Source: Clostridium sp. AF37-5
Lineage (GTDB): Bacteria > Bacillota > Clostridia > Lachnospirales > Lachnospiraceae
Direction of reading: 5' to 3'
Assembly (NCBI RefSeq): GCF_003477605.1
Contig: NZ_QUDR01000031.1
Location: 1 to 24,678, forward strand
DNA: 24,678 nt
Position 1 is the first letter of the stretch. Every line of letters begins with the position of its first letter. The position numbers and the translations under genes were made by a program. This document shows positions 1-6,379 of this stretch, piece after piece. The notes beneath the pieces were generated by a model. That model saw only the letters and a program-made list of their open reading frames with translations. It was not told the origin of the DNA and made no database searches.

Positions 1-60
1 GAAAGGAGAATAATCCATTACCCTCAAAAGAGGATAATTGGATTATACGTGATTGAATGA
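1..60 (+). CDS. 3' end of an unidentified upstream gene (partial)
   Basis: Frame 1 is open from the window edge to a TGA at 58-60, giving 19 residues that end in GLYVIE. The stop overlaps the ATG of the next gene as ATGA, a common arrangement for translational coupling. The fragment is too short to identify. It could also be chance, because a 57-nt open frame is not significant alone; the ATGA overlap and the lack of a good ribosome binding site for the next gene are what favour it. Confidence 0.35.
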   Translation, partial: ERRIIHYPQKRIIGLYVIE

Positions 61-620
61 AAAAAAAATGTGCAAAAAAATATATAATATATATGTATGT
101 TATACCAACAGGAGCAGTTCTTTGGTATATAGTGTGGCTTATTCTTTCATGTAAAACGAATTGTAACATTAAGTTGTTGCAAGAAAGTGATGGTTTCGAG
201 GAATTATGTAAGGCTCTTCTAAATTATACATCCATTTTATTGGGAGTATATGGCTTTTTTATTCCAGTAATAATCGGGAAAATGAAAGAGGATTTTAGCC
301 TCAAATTTTGGAAATTGATAGACAGGAACAATTTTGCAAAAGACAACCATCGTATTTTTTTGGCTGGAATTATGACAATTTTGCTTGGCGCAATCCTATT
401 ACTTAAAGATATAATGAACATTTGGGTAATAAATATTTTAGTGATTTTTCTGATCTGGAATTTGCTATTTTTTTCATGTAGTATTTATAGATTTATAGGA
501 ATATTTATCAGATTAATTGTTGGTGGTAAAAACCAAGATAAAAACAGTGAGTACAAAATAACCAATCCGATAACCGAATCTGAAAAGGCTGAGCTTGAAG
601 AAAAAATAGATAAGTTTTAG
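57..620 (+). CDS. Hypothetical four-helix membrane protein
   Basis: This 187-aa protein is not recognised. Hydrophobic stretches at about residues 8-31, 55-73, 100-118 and 123-150 predict four membrane helices. The N-terminus is basic (MKKKCAKK) and the C-terminal tail of about 30 residues is charged, ending in ELEEKIDKF. The start overlaps an upstream stop (ATGA) and has no well-spaced Shine-Dalgarno, so it is probably translated by coupling to a gene cut off by the window edge. The DNA is clearly richer in A+T than the housekeeping genes later in the window, which fits an accessory or acquired gene. Nothing in the sequence gives a function. Confidence 0.6.
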   Translation: MKKKCAKKYIIYMYVIPTGAVLWYIVWLILSCKTNCNIKLLQESDGFEELCKALLNYTSILLGVYGFFIPVIIGKMKEDFSLKFWKLIDRNNFAKDNHRIFLAGIMTILLGAILLLKDIMNIWVINILVIFLIWNLLFFSCSIYRFIGIFIRLIVGGKNQDKNSEYKITNPITESEKAELEEKIDKF

Positions 621-649
621 CTAATCTCGTGAAACTCTATTGGGTGTTT

Positions 650-673
650 GTGAAAAAGTCGACGCTTTTTTAC
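650..673 (+). terminator. Possible terminator after the membrane-protein gene
   Basis: A 9-bp stem GTGAAAAAG / CTTTTTTAC (one G-T pair) encloses a six-base loop, 29 nt after the stop codon. The U-run forms part of the 3' arm rather than following it, so termination strength is uncertain. Confidence 0.4.
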
Positions 674-770
674 TCATCTGAGACGTGGAAAAAGATAAGA
701 ACAGGTCACAGATGTAGTCTGCCTATTACTTTCCGACAGTAAATTTACCCCATCTCTATCAAAAAAGCAC

Positions 771-799
771 TTGATATATTTTTCTACTAGTGATATTAT
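771..799 (+). promoter_or_regulatory. Sigma-A promoter of the candidate small RNA
   Basis: TTGATA (771-776) and TATTAT (794-799) are separated by exactly 17 bp. Initiation would fall near 806, where the first hairpin of the downstream structured region begins. No open reading frame follows within the next 200 nt, so the promoter appears dedicated to a non-coding transcript. Confidence 0.7.
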
Positions 800-805
800 A
801 ACTAT

Positions 806-907
806 GTGGGAAAGCTTCCACTCCAAAGTGGATGCTCCCACGAAGGTTAAATGCCCTTACGGACACCGCACATCCTGTGGTTCAGACAGGATAGGCATTT
901 TTATTTT
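806..907 (+). ncRNA. Candidate free-standing structured small RNA, about 100 nt
   Basis: Two well-formed helices follow the promoter directly. Hairpin 1 pairs GTGGGA (806-811) with TCCCAC (836-841) and, inside it, TCCACT (817-822) with AGTGGA (827-832). Hairpin 2 pairs AAATGCC (849-855) with GGCATTT (894-900) and encloses ATCCTGT (872-878) paired with ACAGGAT (886-892). A T-rich tail at 898-907 makes hairpin 2 a plausible intrinsic terminator. There is no convincing ORF. Promoter, 5' helix and terminator together define a complete small transcription unit. I cannot assign it to an Rfam family from memory; it may belong to a known clostridial RNA. A leader for a downstream gene is unlikely because the next gene is on the opposite strand. 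Confidence 0.6.
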
Positions 908-936
908 CGTTTTGTCTTTCTCTTGTTGAGAAAGGC

Positions 937-1021
937 AAGTAACGCTTTGTATCAGATTTGATGTGCCCCCAAAAAGTCTAACTTTTTGGGGGCACATCAA
1001 ATCTGATACAAAGCGTTACTT
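937..1021. repeat. Perfect 41-bp inverted repeat with a 3-nt loop
   Basis: Positions 937-977 are the exact reverse complement of 981-1021, with CTA at the centre. It lies 18 nt after the stop codon of the deaminase-fold gene read on the minus strand. The core pairs GCCCCCAAAAAGT with its complement. The right end carries GATACAAAGC, then CGG and GCCCCC (1031-1036), which resembles the right ends of the two 143-nt fold-back elements later in the window. As RNA it would be a very stable rod. No U-run follows, so it is not a standard intrinsic terminator. Confidence 0.9.
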
Positions 1022-1039
1022 CGGTTAGAAGCCCCCTTT

Positions 1040-1456
1040 TCATTCTTCAACTAAAAAACGTTCTCTTCCCCACCAATCAGGAATTAATTCTTTAAGTCGA
1101 ACGATTCTTCTCTTTTCAAAATCCACAAGTATTTCAATGTCACCACTATCTTTATCTAATTGCATCATATACTCTCTACACGCACCACACGGAGCGCCAA
1201 CACTTCCATCCTCAACAACCGCAACCATTTTATCGATTTGATGCTCACCATTTGTTATCATATTAGCAATCGCATTTCTTTCAGCACACATTCCCAGTGT
1301 ACTTGCCGTATCAATACAAACTCCAACATAAATACTACCTTTCTTAGTCAAAAGTGCAGCTGCAACACCCCCTGCCTCTATAAACGGAGAAATCACTCTC
1401 TCTTTTTGCACTTTTCTTGCTTCACAGTATAATTTTTTCCAAATATCCTCATACAT
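1040..1456 (-). CDS. Cytidine-deaminase-fold zinc hydrolase
   Basis: This 138-aa protein has the length of a homotetrameric cytidine deaminase and carries both zinc motifs: CAERNA (Cys57, Glu59 as proton shuttle) and PCGACRE (Cys90, Cys93). The family hydrolytically deaminates cytosine nucleosides or related bases such as blasticidin S. The ribose-binding N-x-E of classical Cdd, expected just before the first zinc motif, is replaced here by C-x-D (GVCIDTAS), so plain cytidine may not be the substrate. A tryptophan-containing tail (PDWWGRERF) follows the core. The start has AGGAT about 10 nt upstream. It lies 18 nt after the EEP gene and probably shares its transcript. Confidence 0.85.
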   Translation of the reverse strand: MYEDIWKKLYCEARKVQKERVISPFIEAGGVAAALLTKKGSIYVGVCIDTASTLGMCAERNAIANMITNGEHQIDKMVAVVEDGSVGAPCGACREYMMQLDKDSGDIEILVDFEKRRIVRLKELIPDWWGRERFLVEE

Positions 1457-1474
1457 AATAACACCATCCTAAAA

Positions 1475-2230
1475 TTATTCCATTTCTACTACTACACCAT
1501 AATGATCACTTGCTGCCAATGCTATATCTTCATAAATTGCTGTGCCAAATACATTGCACCTGCTCAAAACGGGAAATTGCTGCGGATATGTATTTTGCAA
1601 TAAAATTCTGTCAAATCTTGAATTTGTCTCCACCGTATTTCCTTTAAATCTAGGATTTTTCCGAAAATCAAGAGTATTCTCAGCTTTTTTATCAGTAATT
1701 TCCGCATATGCAGATGCCAAATCAAACCAACACGGTAAGGCTTCACAATTATTCAACGTACATTCTCCTAATAAAAACCGCTGTACATCCGAAAAATCAC
1801 TACAATTAAAGTCACCCGCCATATAAACATAATCGTATGTTTTTTTATCCACTGCATTGACAATTTTTATAATTTGATGCTCTCTGATTAATACACTATC
1901 CCACGGAAGATGAACATTCACAACCGCTATTTTTTGAGAATTATAAAAAAATGAACAATAAATTGCATTTGCTTCGCCTATCCATGTCTCACATTCTAAA
2001 AAGGGCATTTTCGCCATTATACATAACCCTTCCTCATTATCTGGATAATTATCAAAATACCAATAGGGATAATCAGCATTTGCTGCAATACCTTCAGCCA
2101 ATTTTCTACTTGATACCTCCTGAAGACATATCACATCAGCATTTATTAATTTTATTTCATTTACTATATATTTAATTCTATATGGCATTCCACTTTCTGA
2201 ATTCCATATATTATATGTAGCAATTTTCAA
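1475..2230 (-). CDS. Endonuclease/exonuclease/phosphatase (EEP) family protein
   Basis: The protein shows the ordered EEP (DNase I-like) motifs: ATYNIW near the N-terminus (Asn7), ICLQEV (metal-binding Glu38), VNVHLPW, AGDFN, RFDRIL and SDHYGV at the C-terminus (catalytic His243). Family members are Mg-dependent phosphodiesterases or phosphatases acting on DNA, RNA, lipids or small molecules; the substrate cannot be told from sequence. No signal peptide is visible, so it is probably cytoplasmic. I chose TTG at 2230 rather than the GTG at 2257, because the longer reading would translate through the ribosome binding site AAGGAG and the domain begins exactly at the TTG. It sits between the 51-aa membrane peptide and the deaminase-fold gene. 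Confidence 0.87.
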   Translation of the reverse strand: MKIATYNIWNSESGMPYRIKYIVNEIKLINADVICLQEVSSRKLAEGIAANADYPYWYFDNYPDNEEGLCIMAKMPFLECETWIGEANAIYCSFFYNSQKIAVVNVHLPWDSVLIREHQIIKIVNAVDKKTYDYVYMAGDFNCSDFSDVQRFLLGECTLNNCEALPCWFDLASAYAEITDKKAENTLDFRKNPRFKGNTVETNSRFDRILLQNTYPQQFPVLSRCNVFGTAIYEDIALAASDHYGVVVEME

Positions 2231-2284
2231 ATTCAAACTCTCCTTTCTTTTCCACACCTTAGTTCTCTCTGCCTCCGTGTCCGT

Positions 2285-2440
2285 CTACGCCAACAACGAA
2301 ACAAAAAAACAGTTATCAAAAAGCTGCCACATCAAAAAGGACATCATTAATATTAATCCACCAAAGAACAACCAATTACTGCCTTTTTCAATTCCTTTGC
2401 AAAACAAAATTAGTCCAACAAGTACAAACAATAATTTCAT
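2285..2440 (-). CDS. 51-aa hydrophobic membrane peptide
   Basis: A short ORF opens with ATG at 2440 and stops with TAG at 2285-2287. GAGGGG lies 9 nt before the ATG, and a TATAAT sits 30 nt upstream of it. The product begins MKLLFVLVGLILF and has two hydrophobic stretches (about residues 3-13 and 24-38) split by a short charged turn (KGIEKG), so one hairpin or two short helices can span the membrane. It is the first gene of the minus-strand cluster, about 55 nt before the EEP start. No family is recognised. The ribosome binding site, composition and position make it a believable small gene. Confidence 0.6.
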   Translation of the reverse strand: MKLLFVLVGLILFCKGIEKGSNWLFFGGLILMMSFLMWQLFDNCFFVSLLA

Positions 2441-2469
2441 ATCCTATTTCCCCTCATTTTTCAAAGGTC

Positions 2470-2475
2470 ATTATA
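2470..2475 (-). promoter_or_regulatory. -10 element of the deaminase/EEP cluster
   Basis: A perfect TATAAT on the minus strand lies 30 nt before the 51-aa peptide start. The -35 region at 17-bp spacing (TTTCAT-like) is weak. The intergenic stretch 2441-2706 thus holds divergent promoters for this cluster and the XRE gene. Confidence 0.5.
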
Positions 2476-2613
2476 ACATATATTGGTAATCTATGAAAGA
2501 AAAAGCCCCCACTGCATTTTTTTAGTATACGCCCCCTCGTCAAAATTGCTTTCCGTTTTTTTATCTCAGCCAAAACTCCTCCCCTAATACATTACTCTTT
2601 ACCGATTTCATAT

Positions 2614-2637
2614 TTACGTTATTTAATTACGTTATTT
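2614..2637. repeat. Tandem 11-bp repeat, candidate operator
   Basis: TTACGTTATTT occurs at 2614-2624 and again at 2627-2637, a 13-bp period, 28 bp before the -10 element of the XRE regulator gene. Placement just upstream of a regulator suggests a binding site, possibly for the regulator itself; this is inference from position only. Confidence 0.4.
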
Positions 2638-2664
2638 TACACTGCTTTATTTTGTAATACCAAG

Positions 2665-2670
2665 TATAAT
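2665..2670 (+). promoter_or_regulatory. -10 element of the XRE-tautomerase unit
   Basis: A consensus TATAAT ends 36 nt before the XRE start codon. The -35 at 17-bp spacing (CTGCTT) is poor, which would suit a regulated promoter. Confidence 0.5.
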
Positions 2671-2706
2671 ATTACTTATGAATTTACCTAAGAAAGGGGT
2701 TTGACA

Positions 2707-3012
2707 ATGAATGTATTAGACCGTATCGTGGAATTACGGCTGGAGCGTGGCTGGACCGAGTATCAACTATCCCAGCAGTCCGGCATCACCCAATCAACGA
2801 TTTCAGCCTGGTATCGAAAAAACACATTGCCGTCCATTCCCTCTTTGCAAAAAATATGTAACGCATTTAATATTTCAATGTCTGAATTTTTTATGGAGGA
2901 AGACACCACTTCTGTTCATTTGAATGAAACGAGGTTTCGCTTACTCCGCTATGCAGAGCGCTTAAATGGTACACAGTTAAGTTCTATGCTTAAATTTCTG
3001 GAATCCCTTTGA
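2707..3012 (+). CDS. XRE-family helix-turn-helix transcriptional regulator
   Basis: This 101-aa protein has a lambda-repressor-type HTH in its first 60 residues, with ELRLERGWTEYQLSQQSGI and the recognition-helix region TQSTISAWYRK. The C-terminal 35 residues are short and hold no ligand domain. ATG at 2707 is preferred over the in-frame TTG at 2701, because AAAGGGG then stands 7 nt upstream. It is the first gene of a unit with the tautomerase 33 nt downstream. The tandem repeat upstream may be its operator. No toxin-like partner is visible, so a toxin-antitoxin role is not supported. Confidence 0.88.
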   Translation: MNVLDRIVELRLERGWTEYQLSQQSGITQSTISAWYRKNTLPSIPSLQKICNAFNISMSEFFMEEDTTSVHLNETRFRLLRYAERLNGTQLSSMLKFLESL

Positions 3013-3045
3013 CTTATATCATAAAAAAGAAAGAGAGGTACTTTT

Positions 3046-3387
3046 ATGCCATTTATTGATTCAAAAATTACCGTATCGCTCACCCCGGAAAAAGAGGAAG
3101 CTATCAAAACAAAACTTGGTGAGGCTATCCAAATTTTAAACAAATCGGAAACGTATCTGATGGTTGGATTTGAAGATAATTACGATTTGTACATGGGCGG
3201 TTCGAAATTGGACAAGGGAGCATATGTTTCTGTCAGTCTGTTTGGTCAGGCATCTCCGTCTGCCTATTCAGAAATGACAAAAGTTATTTGCGACATTTTA
3301 AGTGAAGAGCTTTCCATCCCGGGAAATCAAGTTTATGTCACTTACCACGGTGTGAACGACTGGGGCTGGAACGGCAGCAATTTTTAA
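3046..3387 (+). CDS. Phenylpyruvate tautomerase MIF-related protein
   Basis: The 113-aa length and the sequence fit the macrophage-migration-inhibitory-factor branch of the tautomerase superfamily. Pro2 follows the initiator Met (MPFIDSKI) and would become the catalytic N-terminal proline after Met removal. Further family features are YLMVGFEDN, GAYVSVSLFG, the buried helix with ICDILSEEL, and the tail VNDWGWNGSNF. The family forms trimers and tautomerises keto-enol substrates such as phenylpyruvate; the physiological substrate in bacteria is usually unknown. GAAAGAGAGG lies 10 nt before the start. A hairpin terminator follows. Confidence 0.9.
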   Translation: MPFIDSKITVSLTPEKEEAIKTKLGEAIQILNKSETYLMVGFEDNYDLYMGGSKLDKGAYVSVSLFGQASPSAYSEMTKVICDILSEELSIPGNQVYVTYHGVNDWGWNGSNF

Positions 3388-3402
3388 ATGTATCACCAAG
3401 GG

Positions 3403-3447
3403 AAAAGCAGAGAATTCCATTTTGCGAACTCTCTGCTTTTTTCTTTT
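3403..3447 (+). terminator. Intrinsic terminator of the XRE-tautomerase unit
   Basis: A 12-bp stem AGCAGAGAATTC / GAACTCTCTGCT with one mismatch and a 6-nt loop is followed by a run of T with a single C interruption. It begins 16 nt after the tautomerase stop. Confidence 0.85.
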
Positions 3448-4050
3448 AACCGTATTTGTTGGCAAGTAATTTGATGTACTTTTTCTTTCTCGTACGAGGA
3501 ATTTTTATTTTCGCCGCCGGATAAATTCCAATAAACGCCTTTTTTCCAATAACTTTCAGTTTTTTTGTTTTTATGTCTATGTACCTCAGCTGCCTTGTAC
3601 CGTAGAACGCCATTTTCCCGATTGACTGTATGTTCGTGCCAATTAGAGCACGACGAATTTTTCTGTTTTTATAAAAAGCACGGTCAGCAATTGCTACGAC
3701 ATCAAAACGGATTCCTTTGGTCTCGCGGCATTTGTAAAATAATTTTTCGTACTGCCGCCCCCATTCAAGTCACAACCGGTATCCTGCCATCCCTTTTCCT
3801 CATAACATTCTTTTGGATAATATACTTTTACGTCGGAACAATTATAATCTGTGGTTGGAAAACATCCAAACAGTATTCCTCCCTAATTTGTCCCGTCCAA
3901 TTTGCAAGTGGTATATGAAGCATCTCTCCAACTATTAACATACTGTGTTTTACCAATTAAACCTCCAACTGTATCACCACCAGAAACCTTGCACTGTGAT
4001 TCTGTTTTTTCCGTAATCTGACCACCCCCACTTTTTTCACTTTTCAAAAA
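3448..4050 (-). pseudogene. Decayed cell-surface protein gene (GLUG and LRR_5/BspA-like remnants)
   Basis: Read on the minus strand, two protein-like stretches lie in different frames. The upstream part (about 4050 to 3700) has GGQITEKTE and then GGDTVGGLIGK, which resembles a GLUG motif, an in-frame TAG, and then YPKECYEEKGWQDTG. The downstream part (about 3760 to 3448) reads IADRAFYKNRKIRRALIG, IQSIGKMAFYG and LKVIGKKAFIG, ending in a lysine-rich tail to TAA at 3448. The repeated xxIGxxAF pattern is that of BspA-like leucine-rich repeats (LRR_5). No start codon, signal peptide or continuous frame remains. The stop and the frame change together indicate a dead gene, possibly a fusion of two remnants. 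The only long ORF here on the plus strand is a shadow. Confidence 0.6.
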
Positions 4051-4184
4051 TTCTCAGCGCAATACGCCACGCTTTACCAACAAGTCGTTTTGCGCCTCTC
4101 TTTTTTACGTTTTTTCGCCCTTTATGCTGTTTTTAACTTCCTTTCAAGCGGGCGCAAGTCGCTTTACGATTGTAATAAAATATA

Positions 4185-4213
4185 TTGACTTTTTCTTCAT
4201 TACATGCTAGTAT
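4185..4213 (+). promoter_or_regulatory. Promoter of the Rpn-type nuclease gene
   Basis: TTGACT (4185-4190), a 17-bp spacer and TAGTAT (4208-4213), with TG one base before the -10 box (extended -10). The leader that follows contains AACAAGG (4220-4226) and CCTTGTT (4247-4253), which could pair around a 20-nt loop. Confidence 0.75.
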
Positions 4214-4282
4214 ATTTACAAACAAGGGTGGGAGCAAAACCGTTCTCCTTGTTATTTCTATTTGATAAAAGGAGGCATGCTA

Positions 4283-5233
4283 TTGGGAAGTAAAGATTTA
4301 GCTGAAAAGAATTTATTACAATACAAAGATGTTTTTTCCGACATCGTTAATGTAAACTTATTCGGCGGCAGACATTATATATCTGCAAACGAATTATCAC
4401 GAGAACCCGGTGAACTGATTACCAAGTCCTCTTCTGACAACAAACTGAAACAACTGCAGATGGATATACCGATGAAGTGTAACAAAAAATATAACACCCG
4501 CTTCTTTGTCTGTTTGGAAAACCAGAGCGATATCAATAACATTATGCCCGTCCGCGACATGGGATATCAACATGCAAAATATATGGAACAGGTTCGGACA
4601 ATCAAAGAAACAAATCGACAGCAGCAGGCTTATCCGTCTCCTATTACCAAGGAGATTCATGACGCTCAAAAACTGGATCCGGTTATTACACTTGTTTTGA
4701 ATTACAGCCAAAAAGAATGGAAAAAGCCTAAGCAGTTACAGGATGTGCTTAACATCCCCGACGATATGCGTGAGGAGTTTGAGAAGTGGATTTCACCCCA
4801 TTCAATTGACATTATCAACTTAGCCAATCAATCCGAGTCCACGATGCAGATGTATCACTCCGACTTTAAATACATCGTCCGGTATCTGTCATGCAAAAAT
4901 GACAAAGAAAAATTAGAATCTTTTTTCCGCACAACGGATTTTAAACTTGACCATCCAGAAGCCTTTTTAGACTGGCTGGCCGCTGTCGCAAATGACGACC
5001 GTTACATAAAGGCAAAACAGTTAATCGATAAACAAAACGAAAAAGGAGGACATATCAACATGTGTGTACTTTTAGATATGTATGAAGAACGCGGCGAAGC
5101 TCGCGGCATCCATGAAATTAACACCTTAAATCTCCGTTTACTAGACGACAACCGTTTGGAAGACATGCAGCGTGCCATGGTAGATACTGACTATCAAAAA
5201 GAACTTATGAAAGAATACGGCATTGGAAAATAA
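4283..5233 (+). CDS. Rpn/YhgA-type PD-(D/E)XK nuclease (transposase-like)
   Basis: This 316-aa protein resembles Rpn family recombination-promoting nucleases common in Lachnospiraceae. The N-terminus GSKDLAEKNLLQYKDVFSDI is family-typical, and FFVCLENQSDIN carries the E-x-Q form of the PD-(D/E)XK active site, followed by MPVRDMGYQHAKY. VITLVLNY and WKKPKQLQDVLNIP are further conserved features. The C-terminal 80 residues are variable and charged. The family cleaves DNA and was linked to RecA-independent recombination in E. coli. I place the start at TTG 4283: AAAGGAGG lies 7 nt upstream, whereas ATG 4277 is only 1 nt from it. It has its own promoter and a shared downstream terminator. A role in this cell is not known. 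Confidence 0.85.
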   Translation: MGSKDLAEKNLLQYKDVFSDIVNVNLFGGRHYISANELSREPGELITKSSSDNKLKQLQMDIPMKCNKKYNTRFFVCLENQSDINNIMPVRDMGYQHAKYMEQVRTIKETNRQQQAYPSPITKEIHDAQKLDPVITLVLNYSQKEWKKPKQLQDVLNIPDDMREEFEKWISPHSIDIINLANQSESTMQMYHSDFKYIVRYLSCKNDKEKLESFFRTTDFKLDHPEAFLDWLAAVANDDRYIKAKQLIDKQNEKGGHINMCVLLDMYEERGEARGIHEINTLNLRLLDDNRLEDMQRAMVDTDYQKELMKEYGIGK

Positions 5234-5243
5234 GCAATAAAAT

Positions 5244-5279
5244 AGGATGCCCGAGCAAAAAGCTTGCCCCTGACATCCT
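5244..5279. terminator. Bidirectional terminator between convergent nuclease and parA genes
   Basis: AGGATG (5244-5249) pairs with CATCCT (5274-5279), and GAGC/GCTT close the inner A-rich loop. On the minus strand the hairpin is followed by ATTTTATT, fitting termination of the parA operon; on the plus strand only a few T follow. Confidence 0.65.
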
Positions 5280-5310
5280 TATATAACACAAGATATTCAA
5301 TATATGTATC

Positions 5311-6069
5311 TTACTTTCCAAGCAGTTCTTCGACAAACTGGTTGTAATCCTGCATCGTGGTACAGTTTGGCGCATAATCACTGAGCAGGCGTTTTTTCAA
5401 CTGTGCTTCTTTTGTTTTGACGCACTCGCGAATTGCCGTTGGGAACAATTTAGTGCCAAGTTGCGTGGCAACTTCCTCGATTTCCTGACGTACATCTTTT
5501 TCCAAATTGGAGCGGCCGGCGTACTTCACAAGCAAAAGGCCGGCAATCTGCAAATTGCGGTTCTGACGCTTTTGAACGGCATGAATTGTATCACTGAGTT
5601 TTGTTAGTCCCTGCAGTGCAAAGGCATCCGCCGTGACCGGGATAATCACTTCGTCCGCAGCAATCAAACAATTGTATAATACAATATCAAGAGATGGTGC
5701 TGTGTCAATTACGATGTAATCATAGCCGTCTAACATTTCAAGCGCATCCTGCAAACGGTACATTCCTTCCACATTTCCGTCTAAAAGTTTTCCCGCCTTG
5801 GCAAGCAATGGGTCCGAAGCTACAATATCTCCGTTCTCCATGTGTTGCACAGCCTCATCAAGCGGCACCGGGTCCTCATCAACCATGACATCATAAAGAG
5901 TTGCCGTATCCTCAATTGCTGCCTGATAGGTACTTGTGCTGTTCCCCTGTGGGTCCGCATCAATTAATAAAGTTTTTCCTTTCTGATTCAAAATCCCTGC
6001 TAATGTTGTAGCGGTTGTCGTCTTACCAATACCGCCCTTCTGGTTTGCAATTACATAAACCGTTGCCAT
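5311..6069 (-). CDS. ParA/Soj-family ATPase (orphan)
   Basis: This 252-aa ParA-type ATPase has a deviant Walker A motif KGGIGKTT (Lys11 and Lys16), Walker A' in LIDADPQGN and Walker B in YIVIDTAPS. These ATPases form nucleotide-dependent dimers that bind DNA non-specifically or position cargo. Full-length chromosomal partners (ParB, parS) are not seen here. ATG at 6069 is preferred to the upstream ATG at 6090, because GGAAAGGAAG lies 6 nt before it and the ATPase fold begins at once (ATVYVIANQ). It is the last gene of the patatin/O-antigen-ligase operon, 38 nt behind the DUF6465-like gene, so its cargo may be an envelope component rather than DNA. That last point is inference from the neighbours. 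Confidence 0.93.
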   Translation of the reverse strand: MATVYVIANQKGGIGKTTTATTLAGILNQKGKTLLIDADPQGNSTSTYQAAIEDTATLYDVMVDEDPVPLDEAVQHMENGDIVASDPLLAKAGKLLDGNVEGMYRLQDALEMLDGYDYIVIDTAPSLDIVLYNCLIAADEVIIPVTADAFALQGLTKLSDTIHAVQKRQNRNLQIAGLLLVKYAGRSNLEKDVRQEIEEVATQLGTKLFPTAIRECVKTKEAQLKKRLLSDYAPNCTTMQDYNQFVEELLGK

Positions 6070-6107
6070 AATTTTCTTCCTTTCCGACATTCTTGTCCCA
6101 CATCCTT

Positions 6108-6362
6108 TTAAAATGCAATCTGGCCCTCAATTTTCTGATTCACCACATAATAAACTGCTTGTTCTTCCGGTTTCACGTAAATATCAAGCTGTTCAATTTC
6201 CTCTTCTGCAACTCCTTTTGTTAAAACGTCATCGTGAATCAATTCTAGCAAATGCTTTGTCGAACGTTCACGCCCTTCGTACTGAATCACCATATTTTTC
6301 TTTGCACTGGCGAAACCCCCAATTTGTTTATTTGCTCTTTCCACACTGCATCTTCGAGCCAT
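6108..6362 (-). CDS. Small DUF6465-like protein
   Basis: This 84-aa soluble protein has a basic N-terminus (MARRCSVERANKQ), a central part with MVIQYEGRE, and a C-terminal strand pattern LDIYVKPEEQAVYYVVN followed by KIEGQIAF. The YVKPE--A-YYV-N---G pattern matches what I recall of the DUF6465 family of Lachnospiraceae, whose function is unknown; the family name is from memory. GGAGGTGAT lies 3 nt before the start, only 17 nt after the O-antigen-ligase-like gene, and parA follows by 38 nt. The constant small size and the position directly before an orphan ParA make it a candidate ParA partner or adaptor (inference). Confidence 0.75.
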   Translation of the reverse strand: MARRCSVERANKQIGGFASAKKNMVIQYEGRERSTKHLLELIHDDVLTKGVAEEEIEQLDIYVKPEEQAVYYVVNQKIEGQIAF

Positions 6363-6379
6363 ACAATCACCTCCGTATT

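Noticed and set aside
2277..2489. 70-aa plus-strand ORF
   Set aside because: It overlaps the better-supported 51-aa minus-strand peptide gene and has no start signal.
2707..3387. XRE regulator plus tautomerase as a toxin-antitoxin pair
   Set aside because: The second protein is a clear MIF-type tautomerase with catalytic proline; nothing resembles a toxin fold.
3565..3918. 117-aa plus-strand ORF
   Set aside because: It lies antisense to the readable LRR and GLUG remnants and lacks a ribosome binding site.
4070..4170. Possible small gene or toxin RNA around TTGCGCC/GGCGCAA repeats
   Set aside because: Only short inverted motifs and broken frames are present; no promoter-plus-terminator unit could be defined.
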